DNA of 64,000 nucleotides from Bermanella sp040371755 (GCF_040371755.1 NZ_BAABWE010000010.1:1-64000); one strand, 5' to 3'; counted from the first letter of the stretch, positions 26,352 through 35,773 are shown. Numbers and translations: made by a program. The notes: generated by a model not told the origin, from the sequence alone.

Positions 26352-27560
26352 TTATGCCGTTACGTTACCTGTTACGTTTAGAGCACGCTCTAAAGCGGCC
26401 ATCCCTGAAGGTAAGTCTATACTAGCTCCGGAATATTTCATGCTCATTCCTAACGCATGTAAGGTTCTAAATAAGTTATGAGCCCGACTTTGTTCACCCA
26501 TTTGGCCAATTCGTACAATAGGTAAACCAAACGAGCCTGATATCTCAACTTTATACAGGTCTGACATGGTTTTAAGAACCTGCTTACCATCAACACCTTG
26601 TGGTAAGTTAATACCCACTACGCTATTTAAACGACTTTTAGATTGTACAAATAACTCAAGCCCCATGGCTTCAACCGCCGATTGTAGCGCGAGACTACAC
26701 ATTTTATGCCGTGCGAAACGCTTTTCAAGAGTCTCAAGGCATACTTGGCGCAAAGCCTCATGTAAGGCCAAAATACCACTAACGGGTGCAGTATAGTGGT
26801 ATCCCTTTTCCTCCCAAAACTGGCGAGCTAAACGCACATCCAAGCACCAATGAGGCATTGGGGCCGTGCGTTCGATAATCACTGGCCAAACGTGCTCACT
26901 AAAGGCAATTAAGGATACCCCCGGTATGGACGCTAAACCTTTTTGGCCTCCTGTGATCACTACGTCTACTTTCCAATTATCCATCTCCAAAGGCATAGTA
27001 CTCAAAGTACATACCGCATCGACTATAGTCAGTACGCCATATTCGTGAGCCATTTGGGTAATTTGAGCTAACTGGTCATTCCAAACGGTACAAGATGTTT
27101 CCCCTTGTACTATGGTGAGCACATCAAAATCATTCGACTTTAAAAGTGCTTCTACTTTTTCAGGTGACGCACCTTCGCCCAACGGCACATCATAAAGTGT
27201 CACGTCACCGCCATTACGTTGCGCCATTTCAGCTAAGCGGCCACTAAAGAATCCATTTTGAACACTTAATACCTTGCGACCGGGCCAGACTAAGTTGGTA
27301 ATGGCCATTTCCATAGCTGCACTACCGGGGCCAGCCACACCAATAATGTGTTTAGATTCGGTTTGAAACACGTATTGAGACATAACCCGTACGCGCTCAA
27401 TCACCTGATTCATAGTGTCACCTAAGTGATTAATCACTACGGAGTTGGCCATGGCCACCTTTTGCGATACAGGCACAGGGCCTGCGCCCATAAGTAATAG
27501 AGGTTCGTCGGGTAAAATACTATCAAGTGGTAAATCCACAGGGGGGAGGATGCTGGTCAA
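26352..27560 (-). CDS. class V PLP aminotransferase, alanine-glyoxylate/serine-pyruvate type
   Basis: A 402-residue fold-type I PLP enzyme. N-terminal LLLMGAGPVPVS, substrate/PLP loop VAGPGSAAMEMA (about 75-86), QGETSCTV, PLP Asp in IVDAVCTLS, and Schiff-base Lys near 207 in TGGQKGLASIPG all fit the alanine-glyoxylate / serine-pyruvate family. Typical reactions convert glyoxylate to glycine or serine to hydroxypyruvate; donor specificity cannot be read here. It is the first gene of a two-gene unit with the hybrid kinase, so its transcription and the sensor's are coupled. Confidence 0.88.
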   Translation of the reverse strand: MTSILPPVDLPLDSILPDEPLLLMGAGPVPVSQKVAMANSVVINHLGDTMNQVIERVRVMSQYVFQTESKHIIGVAGPGSAAMEMAITNLVWPGRKVLSVQNGFFSGRLAEMAQRNGGDVTLYDVPLGEGASPEKVEALLKSNDFDVLTIVQGETSCTVWNDQLAQITQMAHEYGVLTIVDAVCTLSTMPLEMDNWKVDVVITGGQKGLASIPGVSLIAFSEHVWPVIIERTAPMPHWCLDVRLARQFWEEKGYHYTAPVSGILALHEALRQVCLETLEKRFARHKMCSLALQSAVEAMGLELFVQSKSRLNSVVGINLPQGVDGKQVLKTMSDLYKVEISGSFGLPIVRIGQMGEQSRAHNLFRTLHALGMSMKYSGASIDLPSGMAALERALNVTGNVTA

Positions 27561-27597
27561 TCTAAATATCCAATTCTATTGCAAATTATATTGCTGA

Positions 27598-28248
27598 TTA
27601 AAAACGTGCACGTAAGCCAAACAATGTGCCTTCAGCCATGTTAATTTTGTCATCATTCTTAAGGTAGGCACCTAAATAACGGTAATGGGCATAGATGGCC
27701 ATATCCCAGTTAAAGGCATATTCAATACCCGCTTGGTATTCATATTCAAGGTTAGCCGTTTCATCCCAATCTTGAGATAAAAAGAAAGGACGTAAATTCA
27801 CCCCAATATTGGCTTGAAGACCTGCGGCCATAGGTAAAAATATTTGCGCACGCATACCAAAGGCAGTACGGTCATAATCAAGGGCTTCGGATGTGCTCTT
27901 ACTTAATTCAAAATCGAATTCAGCGCCGCCTTCTTCTTCATGGTTCTCTAAATAACCAAAACCACCCACACCTAGGGTGATAATCTCGGTTTTTTGGTTG
28001 CCTAGATTTTGATTTTCAAATTTTGTCACATCATCAGACTGATAATAGCCAAGATAGAACATACTGGTGACTTTATCCCCATCAATGCCTCGTGAAGTAT
28101 CGCCTAAACCTAAACGGAAGTGGCTCATCTCGCTGCTAGCGGCCAAATCTAAAAATACGGTCTCATATTCAGCCTGCACAGCTGCACTTAAAATCAATAA
28201 CGGAGACACCAGTAAAGGAGTCACTATACGGGATAAAAACGATTTCAT
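27598..28248 (-). CDS. outer-membrane beta-barrel protein (YfaZ-like)
   Basis: A 216-residue exported protein. The signal peptide is residues 1-27 (basic start, hydrophobic core, cleavage after VQA). The mature chain alternates short amphipathic strands (FRLGLGD, MFYLGYYQS, ITLGVGGFGYL, YEYQAGIEYAF) and ends in Phe (GLRARF), the usual signal for the BAM complex. It resembles YfaZ-type small porin-like proteins, but that is a loose match. The ATG at 28248 gives the signal peptide; an in-frame start 12 codons upstream would not. Confidence 0.75.
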   Translation of the reverse strand: MKSFLSRIVTPLLVSPLLILSAAVQAEYETVFLDLAASSEMSHFRLGLGDTSRGIDGDKVTSMFYLGYYQSDDVTKFENQNLGNQKTEIITLGVGGFGYLENHEEEGGAEFDFELSKSTSEALDYDRTAFGMRAQIFLPMAAGLQANIGVNLRPFFLSQDWDETANLEYEYQAGIEYAFNWDMAIYAHYRYLGAYLKNDDKINMAEGTLFGLRARF

Positions 28249-28398
28249 TTCAATACCTCTTAACAATGAGCCTGAGCATACCAAATCTTCTCATGTAAGC
28301 AACTGCAAACCCCATAAACTCTAGCTTTCATCATATTTTATTACTTGGCCGTATTTTCTCTTTTGGTTAAACTGGCCTATTTTCTTAAGGTCTAAGAA

Positions 28399-29163
28399 AT
28401 GGATCGTAACTTTAATGGTTTGTCTGAGCGCTTTAACAGCCAAATCTACGGCACTTTAAAGGGCCAATTACGCCTTAAAATGCTGGATTTAGACCTACAT
28501 AACATTATCAAAGATCAAACATCACTTGATGTATTAGACGCTGGCGGAGGCATGGGGCAATTTTCATCAGCACTTCTAGCCCAAGGGCATCAATTAACAC
28601 TTACAGATATTAGCCAAGACATGCTCAACGAGGCAAAACTGATTCACCAAGAAGTAGCCCCCAGTAAACAAGCCCATTTTATCTGTGGCCCTCTACAAGC
28701 GTTACCTGACACACTCGAAAAAACGTTTGATCTAGTACTGAATCATGCGGTTTTGGAATGGCTCAGCGAGCCACTTGATGCCATCGAAACCTTACAGCAC
28801 ATGGTCAAAGACAACGGCCACTTGAGCCTTATGTTTTACAACCGCCACGCCATTGTTTGGCGTAACCTTATGAATGGTTCTTGGCAGCGCGCTCATAATG
28901 ATTACTTCCACCATGATAAAAATCACTTAATGCCGCAAAACCCACTGGACCCACAACAGGTATTAGAAAAAGCATTATCCCTCAATTTAAAACTCGTTTC
29001 TTGGCGAGGCATTCGGTGCATCCATGACCACATGCCTAAATTTATGCGCGACAAAAAAACCCTAGCTGAATTTGTAGAAATTGAATCTAGCTTGGGCTTA
29101 CAGGCCCCTTATCGGGACCTTGGTCGTTACGTCCACATGCTATTTCAAAAAAAGCTCCCATGA
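28399..29163 (+). CDS. cmoM: tRNA 5-carboxymethoxyuridine methyltransferase
   Basis: CmoM methylates 5-carboxymethoxyuridine at the tRNA wobble position to its methyl ester, using SAM. Motifs match E. coli CmoM: DRNFNGLSERF, YGTLKGQLR, SAM site LDAGGGMGQF, HAVLEWLSEP, SLMFYNRHA and the end LGRYVHMLFQK. Length 254 is normal. The stop overlaps the start of ybaK by 4 bases. cmoB and cmoA, which make its substrate, lie just downstream on the opposite strand. Confidence 0.93.
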   Translation: MDRNFNGLSERFNSQIYGTLKGQLRLKMLDLDLHNIIKDQTSLDVLDAGGGMGQFSSALLAQGHQLTLTDISQDMLNEAKLIHQEVAPSKQAHFICGPLQALPDTLEKTFDLVLNHAVLEWLSEPLDAIETLQHMVKDNGHLSLMFYNRHAIVWRNLMNGSWQRAHNDYFHHDKNHLMPQNPLDPQQVLEKALSLNLKLVSWRGIRCIHDHMPKFMRDKKTLAEFVEIESSLGLQAPYRDLGRYVHMLFQKKLP

Positions 29164-29624
29164 CCCCAGCCATTAAGTTATTAAAAAAACAGGGCATTAC
29201 CCACACCGTTCATGAATATAAGCATAATGCTCATGCCACCTCGTTTGGCTTAGAAGCTGCGGAAAAATTAAACTTATCACCAGAACTAGTGTTTAAAACT
29301 TTGATAGTTCAGCTAGACAAGCAATTAGCCGTTTGCGTGGTCCCTGTCAGTCACAGCTTAAATTTAAAAGCCGTTGCCAAAGCCGCCAGCAGTAAAAAAG
29401 CCGCCATGGCCGATAAACAAGACGCGCAAAAAACAACCGGTTATGTATTAGGAGGCGTCAGCCCGCTTGGGCAAAAGAAACGTTTAGCAACATTTATAGA
29501 TGAAAGTGCCCTGAACTATCAAACCATTTATGTCAGTGCCGGTAAGCGTGGCATGGATGTCGAATTGGCACCGCAAGATTTACAAAACCTGTGCAATGCC
29601 ACTTTGGCAAATATTAAAGACTAA
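29160..29624 (+). CDS. ybaK: Cys-tRNA(Pro)/Cys-tRNA(Cys) deacylase YbaK
   Basis: YbaK hydrolyses Cys-tRNA mischarged on tRNA-Pro, protecting proteome fidelity. The 154-residue protein shows the family motifs AIKLLKKQGI, ELVFKTLIV, the catalytic Lys region LNLKAVAKAA, and GYVLGGVSPLGQKKRL with DVELAP near the end. It is translated with cmoM (4-base overlap), and its stop overlaps that of the convergent cmoB by 4 bases. Confidence 0.92.
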   Translation: MTPAIKLLKKQGITHTVHEYKHNAHATSFGLEAAEKLNLSPELVFKTLIVQLDKQLAVCVVPVSHSLNLKAVAKAASSKKAAMADKQDAQKTTGYVLGGVSPLGQKKRLATFIDESALNYQTIYVSAGKRGMDVELAPQDLQNLCNATLANIKD

Positions 29625-30634
29625 ACATTTGCAATGATGGTGGCTCGTAAAGGTGCAGGATGCCCTTCAGCAGTTTTGCTTGAATCGTTAGGGTCTAGGA
29701 AGTCTTTTAGCGAGTTGTATGTCATCCAATCCGTGGTGTGCTGCTCATCTAATGTGGTGTAGTTTTGCTCCACAATACGTACGTTTTTAAAGCCTAAACG
29801 ACGCATCCACTGGCACAAAGTTTTAGCACTGGGTAAAAACCACACATTGCGCATCATAGCGTAACGGTCATCGGGCACCAGTACCTGCCCCTCTTCCCCT
29901 TCTATAACCAAGGTTTCTAGCACCACCTCACCACCTGGGCGCAAAGCTTGCTGTAACTCAGTTAAGTGATCCAACGGCGAGCGTCTGTGATATAACACTC
30001 CCATACTGAAAACCGTATCAAACGCCCGCAAATTCATTGGTACGTCTTCCATTTTAAAAGGCAATAAATGTACAGGGGGCGCTGCTTTATTAGCTAAGGT
30101 CACATATTTTTTAACCGCTTCAAATTGCCAAAAGAAAAGCTTGCTCGGGTCCACACCAATAACACGCTTAGCCCCAGCACCCAACATGCGCCACATGTGA
30201 TAACCACTGCCGCAACCCACATCTAAAATGGTACGGCCATGTAACGGTGACAAATGAGGTTCAATCCGATCCCACTTCCAATCACTGCGCCATTCTGTAT
30301 CCACCTTGGTATCAAAAAACTGAAATGGACCTTTACGCCACGGCATTAAACCTTGCAGGCTTTCTAGAACTTGTTGGTTTTGCTCTGGGGTAATGTGGTT
30401 TGACTGAAATTCAATGGCACTTTGATTTAACTGGCAACTCACATTGCTTGGTTTTGGTAATTTCACAAACGCATCTAGCCAACGCTGCATATCTCCGTGA
30501 GGAGTGGCGATGTAAAAATCATGCAATTGTGTTTCGATTACCTCACCCCATTTTTGGAAGGGCTGTTTTTCTTGCTGCATAAATGCAACTAAATCTTGGT
30601 AGTACTGATTAAACCAATTTTCAGTTAATTCCAT
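29621..30634 (-). CDS. cmoB: tRNA U34 carboxymethyltransferase
   Basis: CmoB transfers a carboxymethyl group from carboxy-SAM to 5-hydroxyuridine at tRNA position 34. The 337-residue protein shows LMPWRKGPFQFF, WRSDWKWDR, SAM site LDVGCGSGYHMWRMLG, VGVDPS-like IGVDPSKLFFWQF, and FSMGVLYHRRSP, all CmoB hallmarks. cmoA lies 4 bases upstream, so the enzyme that supplies carboxy-SAM and the one that uses it are cotranscribed. Confidence 0.95.
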   Translation of the reverse strand: MELTENWFNQYYQDLVAFMQQEKQPFQKWGEVIETQLHDFYIATPHGDMQRWLDAFVKLPKPSNVSCQLNQSAIEFQSNHITPEQNQQVLESLQGLMPWRKGPFQFFDTKVDTEWRSDWKWDRIEPHLSPLHGRTILDVGCGSGYHMWRMLGAGAKRVIGVDPSKLFFWQFEAVKKYVTLANKAAPPVHLLPFKMEDVPMNLRAFDTVFSMGVLYHRRSPLDHLTELQQALRPGGEVVLETLVIEGEEGQVLVPDDRYAMMRNVWFLPSAKTLCQWMRRLGFKNVRIVEQNYTTLDEQHTTDWMTYNSLKDFLDPNDSSKTAEGHPAPLRATIIANV

Positions 30635-30638
30635 GGGG

Positions 30639-31361
30639 CTATTTCACCGCTATAAATGAGGTAAAGTTAAAACACTGATACCAAGTATACGCCTTAGAAA
30701 ACCCAGCTTGTTTCAAGCGGTTGATATGATCTTGCGCAGTTTCAGGTACTAATACGTTTTCTAATGCACTGCGCTTTTGGCTCACTTCTAGATCACTGTA
30801 ACCATTGGCCCGCTTAAAGTCCCAATGCAGTTCTTGCTGTAAGGTTTGTTCTGGTTCATCGAAACAGATTTTTTCCGACAAAATTAGCGCACCGCCGGGC
30901 AGCATGGCATCGTACAGTGTTTGAATCAGTGCTTGGCGTTTTTCCAAAGGAATAAACTGCAAGGTGAAATTCAGTGTCACCACAGATGCATTTTTGTATT
31001 GAAAATCCGTCACATCCCCTTCTACTAATTCAACTGGGGTGATAGCGTTATCAATATCCACATAGCTTTGGCAACGCTTGAGCATCGCCGCTGCGTTATC
31101 TATGCCCACCAACTGACAGCCCTCTACTTTTACACCGTGACGCATGGCCAATAGAGATGCCCCCAGCGAACACCCTAAATCGTACAGATGACTGTTTGCT
31201 TGGGCGTATTGCTCGGTAATCATCCCAATCATTGGAATAATCATGGTGTAACCGGGCACCGAACGCTTAATCATATCCGGAAACACCCGTGCCACAGCCT
31301 CATCAAACGCAAATGCATCTAAGGCTTGCTTATCATCAGCATAAATACGATCACGGGACAT
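30639..31361 (-). CDS. cmoA: carboxy-S-adenosylmethionine synthase
   Basis: CmoA makes carboxy-SAM from SAM and prephenate. The 240-residue protein begins with the family's DRIYADDKQ and FAFDEAVARVFPDMIKRSVPGY (cited in part), has SAM site DLGCSLGAS, and ends in FNFTSFIAVK. The ATG at 31361 gives the known N-terminus; an in-frame upstream start would add 20 unrelated residues. It is the first gene of cmoA-cmoB and is divergent from an extended SDR gene. Confidence 0.95.
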   Translation of the reverse strand: MSRDRIYADDKQALDAFAFDEAVARVFPDMIKRSVPGYTMIIPMIGMITEQYAQANSHLYDLGCSLGASLLAMRHGVKVEGCQLVGIDNAAAMLKRCQSYVDIDNAITPVELVEGDVTDFQYKNASVVTLNFTLQFIPLEKRQALIQTLYDAMLPGGALILSEKICFDEPEQTLQQELHWDFKRANGYSDLEVSQKRSALENVLVPETAQDHINRLKQAGFSKAYTWYQCFNFTSFIAVK

Positions 31362-31524
31362 ACAGCACCACAGGTGAATAAAAAGGGCATGCATTCTACT
31401 GAATATAGCCATCTGATGCATCTAAAGGTGGACGGATTTTTAAGTCAAGTTGACTGAAACAGTCCTAGTGTATGACCCTAAACTTGGTAATCTGGAGGTT
31501 TATAGCTAAACAAAATGGATTTTC

Positions 31525-32532
31525 ATGCACGCATTTGTTACCGGAGCCACCGGCTTTTTAGGCCGCAATGTTGTTGAGCAACTCATATTGCAAGGCTGGC
31601 AGGTTACGGCATTATACCGCACCCCGTGCAAACAATTTTCTTCAGATACCTTACAATTACACTGGCAACAAGGGGACATCACAGACATTGATAGCCTAAG
31701 AGCCGCCATGCCCCCATCGGTTGATGCCGTGTTTCACTTAGCCTGCGATACCCAAGCATGGCGTTTAGATAGACGCCAACAATACCAAACCAATGTCACC
31801 GGCACTGAAAACCTATGTAAGGTTGCCCTTGAAAAACGCGCGATTCGGTTTATTCACACCAGCTCAATTGCAGTCTATGGCTTCCATAATGGCGCGGTGG
31901 ATGAAAACAGCGAAATGCGCGGTATGGATTGCCCCGTTCGTTATTTCCGCAGTAAATTTCTAGCAGAAGAAGTGGTTCGTGAATACATTGAAAAAGGGTT
32001 AGATGCCGTGATACTTAACCCCACTGCCGTCATCGGCCCTTATGATAATCGCAGCTGGGTTAAACTATTCGACTGCATCAAAGAAGACCAATTACCCGGC
32101 ATACCACCAGGACGAAAATCCTTTTGTTACGCACCAGAGGTAGCCCTTGCCCATATTCAGGCTTTCATCCTTGGGCGCAGTGGAGAGAACTATATTTTGT
32201 CAGGCCCCACCACTGACTTTACCGAAGTCTTTCAGATTCTCAGCGCTTACATGCAGCACTCCCACCCCATGTATAAATTGCCAAGCTGGTTAGTGAAATT
32301 AAGAGGATTAGCATGTACCTTAAGAGCGCTCATTACCCAAAAAGAACCCGATATCAGTCTGCAAAACGCTTATGTACTTTGCGCCAATGTTACCGCCGAA
32401 AGTGAAAAAGCCAAACGGGAATTACAATACAAAAACCACACATCACTGAATGAAATGTTGGGCACATCCTATGAATGGTGGCTCTCTCAACAAACCAACA
32501 AACAAAAATCCCCCCAACAACACCTAGCCTAA
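31525..32532 (+). CDS. extended SDR, NAD(P)-dependent epimerase/reductase
   Basis: A 335-residue extended short-chain dehydrogenase of the dihydroflavonol-reductase/steroid-dehydrogenase-like group. The Rossmann motif TGATGFLGRN is at 7-16, the catalytic Ser in TSSIAVYG, and YFRSK provides Tyr and Lys. The C-terminal third is basic with hydrophobic helices. The substrate is unknown. Independent gene; truC begins 50 bases downstream. Confidence 0.85.
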   Translation: MHAFVTGATGFLGRNVVEQLILQGWQVTALYRTPCKQFSSDTLQLHWQQGDITDIDSLRAAMPPSVDAVFHLACDTQAWRLDRRQQYQTNVTGTENLCKVALEKRAIRFIHTSSIAVYGFHNGAVDENSEMRGMDCPVRYFRSKFLAEEVVREYIEKGLDAVILNPTAVIGPYDNRSWVKLFDCIKEDQLPGIPPGRKSFCYAPEVALAHIQAFILGRSGENYILSGPTTDFTEVFQILSAYMQHSHPMYKLPSWLVKLRGLACTLRALITQKEPDISLQNAYVLCANVTAESEKAKRELQYKNHTSLNEMLGTSYEWWLSQQTNKQKSPQQHLA

Positions 32533-32581
32533 CTTTCAATATTCAGCTTAGTGTGAACTTGGTACAATTTAGCGATTTACG

Positions 32582-33283
32582 GTGCCAACCTTGCTCGATA
32601 TTTTATTTCAAGACGAACATATAGTAGCGATTAATAAGCCAAGCGGTTTATTGGTTCATAAAAGCTGGGTGGCCAAAGATGCCAAAGAATTTGCCCTGCA
32701 AATGGTGCGCGACCAAACCGGTAAACATGTTTTTCCCATTCATCGATTAGACCGCCCAACTTCGGGAGTGCTGCTATTCGCGTTTAATAGTGAAATAAGT
32801 CATGAAGTACAAAGCAACTGGGAACACGCTGAAAAAACCTACTGGGCAGTGGTACGAGGTTGGTTAAAAGAACCCATATTTGTTGATCACCCATTAAAAG
32901 GCATGGCCGACTACGGACAAGATACAACCACCACCCAAGAAGCACAAACCGCGTTTCAACCCATTAAATATGCCGAAATAGATGCGCAAATCGACCGCTA
33001 CCCAAAAAGTCGATTCTCTTGGGTAGAAGCCAAACCTAAACAAGGTCGTACCCACCAAATACGCCGTCATTTAAAACACCTAAGCCATCCAATTATCGGT
33101 GATGCCCGCTACGGCAAAAGCAAATACAACCGCTACATTGCGGAACATTACCAATGCTCCGGTTTATTATTACATGCCCGTACATTGTCAATTACCCATC
33201 CAATGACAGGCGCGCCCCTTCACATTGCTGCCCCTCTAGATAATCGACTTTCGCACCTATTTAAAGAATTCAATTGGCAATAA
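32582..33283 (+). CDS. truC: tRNA pseudouridine-65 synthase
   Basis: TruC isomerises U65 of certain tRNAs to pseudouridine. The 233-residue protein matches the RluA-family layout: ILFQDEHIVAINKPSGLLVH, catalytic Asp57 in HRLDRPTSGVLL, GRTHQIRRHL and HPIIGDARYG. The annotated start is GTG at 32582; a TTG at 32591 would give the exact family N-terminus (LDILFQ) and is a real alternative. No strong ribosome site distinguishes them. Confidence 0.9.
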   Translation: MPTLLDILFQDEHIVAINKPSGLLVHKSWVAKDAKEFALQMVRDQTGKHVFPIHRLDRPTSGVLLFAFNSEISHEVQSNWEHAEKTYWAVVRGWLKEPIFVDHPLKGMADYGQDTTTTQEAQTAFQPIKYAEIDAQIDRYPKSRFSWVEAKPKQGRTHQIRRHLKHLSHPIIGDARYGKSKYNRYIAEHYQCSGLLLHARTLSITHPMTGAPLHIAAPLDNRLSHLFKEFNWQ

Positions 33284-33379
33284 AATTGTTTGCTCTAATT
33301 TTCATTCCTAGTCTTGTTTTGTATTTCCAATTGCGCCACATTATGTCCACTTTATGAAAACAATAACAAAGGACAAAAC

Positions 33380-35005
33380 ATGCTTGGCCAAATGCAAGAG
33401 CAACCACTATTAGTCAGCCAACTGTTGACCCACGCCGAACTGTTCCACCCAACCAAGCGCATCATTACCAAAACCGTTGAAGGCCATTTTCACGAATACA
33501 CCTACAAAGATGCAGCCAAACGTAGCAAGCAATTAGCGCAAGCATTGATAAAACTAGGCGTAAAAAAAGGTGATGTAGTGGGCACCCTTGCATGGAACAC
33601 ATATCGCCACTTTGAATGCTGGTATGGCATATCCGGCATGGGTGGCGTATTGCACACCATCAACCCAAGGCTTTTCCCAGAACAACTGAATTACATCATC
33701 AACCATGCCGAAGACAGCTTCTTATTTTTAGACACCACCTTTGTACCCTTACTTGAAGCTCTACAAAGCAAGCTACCTAAAGTCAAAGGGTATGTGATCA
33801 TGACAGACCAAGCACATATGCCAAAGACCACTCTGCCCAACGCCATATGTTATGACACCCTGCTAGATGAACAATCAGGGGATTACCAATGGCCTGAACT
33901 ACCTGAAGAACAAGCCACCTCCATTTGTTATACCTCTGGCACCACAGGCAATCCAAAAGGCGTGGTCTACACCCAACGCTCCAGCGTTCTACATAGTTGG
34001 GCATTATTAAGTGCTGATGTCATCGGGCTTAACAATGCCATGCGAGTCCTACCTATCGTGCCTATGTTTCACGCTAACTCATGGGGATTAGTTTACGGCT
34101 GCGCCATGAGTGGTGCCGAAATGATATTACCCGGCCCCCATTTAGACGGCGCTAACGTATGCGATATGATCAACCGTTACCAAGTGAATTTTTCAGCCGC
34201 TGTACCCACCGTTTGGACCATGCTACTGCAACACCTCACCAACTCTGGGGATAAAGTCGAAAGCCTTGAGAGCGTATTAATTGGTGGCTCTGCTGTACCA
34301 AAAGCCATGATTCAAGCTTTTGAAAAAAATTACGGCGTAGAAGTATGGCACGCATGGGGCATGACAGAACTAAGCCCATTAGGCAGCGTCAACAAACCAC
34401 AAATAGGTGAACGAGAACTGCCTTACGAACAACAACTCAATATAAAAGCCAAACAAGGTCGCCCACCTTTTGGTGTTCAAATGAAAATCGTCGACGACAA
34501 TAACGCACCGCTTCCCCACGACGGCATTGCCTTTGGCCGCCTACTGGTAAAAGGCCCATGGATCGCCAAACAGTATTTCAAAATTGACGAACCAGCGGTA
34601 GATGCAGACGGTTGGTTTGATACCGGCGACGTGGCCACCATCGACGCTACCGGCAATATGCAAATCACCGACCGCTCAAAAGACGTAATTAAATCTGGCG
34701 GCGAATGGATCAGCTCCATAGATTTAGAAAACGCCGCCATGGGACATGACGATGTTCTTGAAGCCGCCGTAATTGGTGTGGCCCACCCTAAATGGGAAGA
34801 GCGTCCACTATTAATAGTCGTTGCAAAAGACGCCAGCAACGCACCAACCACAGAGTCCATCATGACGTTACTTAAAGACAAAGTAGCCAAATGGTGGTTA
34901 CCAAATGGGGTGGAATTTGTGAGTAAAATACCCCATACGGCGACAGGTAAAATTAATAAAGTGGATTTACGGGAGCAATTTAAGGATTATCAATTTAAGG
35001 ATTAA
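33380..35005 (+). CDS. acyl-CoA ligase of the AlkK/DmdB type
   Basis: A 541-residue adenylate-forming enzyme that would activate a fatty or short sulfur-containing acid to its CoA thioester. ATP motif YTSGTTGNPKGVVY is near 184-197, then HAWGMTELSPLG, DGWFDTGDVA, DRSKDVIKSGGEWISS and C-terminal Lys in TATGKINK. The pattern fits medium-chain ligases such as AlkK, which share a family with the DmdB ligase for methylmercaptopropionate. The ATG at 33380 has AAAGGA upstream. A strong terminator follows. Confidence 0.88.
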   Translation: MLGQMQEQPLLVSQLLTHAELFHPTKRIITKTVEGHFHEYTYKDAAKRSKQLAQALIKLGVKKGDVVGTLAWNTYRHFECWYGISGMGGVLHTINPRLFPEQLNYIINHAEDSFLFLDTTFVPLLEALQSKLPKVKGYVIMTDQAHMPKTTLPNAICYDTLLDEQSGDYQWPELPEEQATSICYTSGTTGNPKGVVYTQRSSVLHSWALLSADVIGLNNAMRVLPIVPMFHANSWGLVYGCAMSGAEMILPGPHLDGANVCDMINRYQVNFSAAVPTVWTMLLQHLTNSGDKVESLESVLIGGSAVPKAMIQAFEKNYGVEVWHAWGMTELSPLGSVNKPQIGERELPYEQQLNIKAKQGRPPFGVQMKIVDDNNAPLPHDGIAFGRLLVKGPWIAKQYFKIDEPAVDADGWFDTGDVATIDATGNMQITDRSKDVIKSGGEWISSIDLENAAMGHDDVLEAAVIGVAHPKWEERPLLIVVAKDASNAPTTESIMTLLKDKVAKWWLPNGVEFVSKIPHTATGKINKVDLREQFKDYQFKD

Positions 35006-35035
35006 TGGTTTTTTATTTTTAAATTTAGATATGAG

Positions 35036-35060
35036 AAAGCCGACTGACGTCGGCTTTTTT
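35036..35060 (+). terminator. terminator after the acyl-CoA ligase gene
   Basis: A 9-bp stem (AAAGCCGAC at 35036-35044, complement at 35049-35057), 4-base loop and following T-run. It ends the conserved region; the accessory patch begins right after. Confidence 0.88.
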
Positions 35061-35129
35061 GTAGGTTGTTATTTGTTGTAGGTGCGAACTTGTACGCGAT
35101 TTAGCGGTAGGGAGCCAGTGTGCTCCGCG

Positions 35130-35240
35130 AACGAAATGAAATCCTGCTTCGCGGCGGCGCACGAACCGCTCGTCACAAATGATAGAGTCGGGGCGCTTTG
35201 ATTATAGCGGCCCGTGAATGGCGCATTTTGTTATCGGTAC
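35130..35240 (-). repeat. dispersed repeat copy A (minus orientation)
   Basis: Read on the minus strand from 35240, this starts with ACCGATAACAAAATGCG, then CATTCACGGGCCGCTA, then CGCCCCGA, and about 45 bases later GCCGCGAAGCAGG. The same ordered blocks occur at 42093-42160 and 52181-52280. Outside copies of the core the flanks differ. It belongs to no gene. Confidence 0.75.
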
Positions 35241-35295
35241 GAATTTGGTTGGCGCTTGATGCTGAAAGTTTCTTGGTGGAAAATTTGAGTTGTTA

Positions 35296-35326
35296 GTTGG
35301 ATAAGAGAAGCGTCATCCGACGTATG
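35296..35326 (+). repeat. REP-like element, copy 1
   Basis: GTTGGATA then AAGCGTCATCCGACGTATG, an imperfect palindrome (GGAT pairing with ATCC). A near copy lies at 36338-36369, and an inverted version at 36397-36422. Confidence 0.6.
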
Positions 35327-35386
35327 ATTGCAAATAACCACCAAAAATAAAGTAACTCTCCTTCTCTAATTTAATTAAGAAACTCT

Positions 35387-35773
35387 TCAATCACTAGCCT
35401 TTCGTCTAAGCAATTTATAGACCCCTGTTAAAGATGCCAAAAGAGAGAAGAAATAATGAACACCTAAAAAAAAATAATATTGATATTGTTGATTTTCTAA
35501 GGATATATCTCGAGTGATACGTTTACTTTCACTATACCAACTAATCATGCCATCAAGTGAATCAAAATAAGTAAATAAAAATATGCCTATTCCAAGCATG
35601 ATATAAATTATCCAATCATTTTTTTCAGTATTAGTTATAGCTTTATTTTTTGAGTAATTTTGGGCTTTTACTGATTTCTTAACTTTATTATAGGCTACAC
35701 CACACGAAGGGCACTGCCATTCAGGCGCATGATCTGATTTTAATCTATTATAGTTACACTTTGGGCATTCCAT
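35387..35773 (-). CDS. zinc-ribbon membrane protein, function unknown
   Basis: A 128-residue protein with an N-terminal zinc ribbon (MECPKCNY, then WQCPSCGVAYNKV; four Cys), a Lys-rich linker and two membrane helices (about 54-71 and 101-118). The ATG at 35773 has a perfect AGGAGG upstream and gives the ribbon at the very N-terminus. The ribbon type is common in small marine gammaproteobacterial proteins of unknown role. Its codon use is AT-rich like the cassette genes, but I see no attC-like site next to it, so cassette membership is doubtful. Confidence 0.7.
   Translation of the reverse strand: MECPKCNYNRLKSDHAPEWQCPSCGVAYNKVKKSVKAQNYSKNKAITNTEKNDWIIYIMLGIGIFLFTYFDSLDGMISWYSESKRITRDISLENQQYQYYFFLGVHYFFSLLASLTGVYKLLRRKASD

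Larger units (their letters stand above)
35061..35386. other. gene-free repeat-rich stretch
   Basis: No coding frame is convincing here. It holds dispersed repeat copy A and the first REP-like element (35296-35326). It separates the conserved ligase gene from the accessory genes. Confidence 0.6.
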
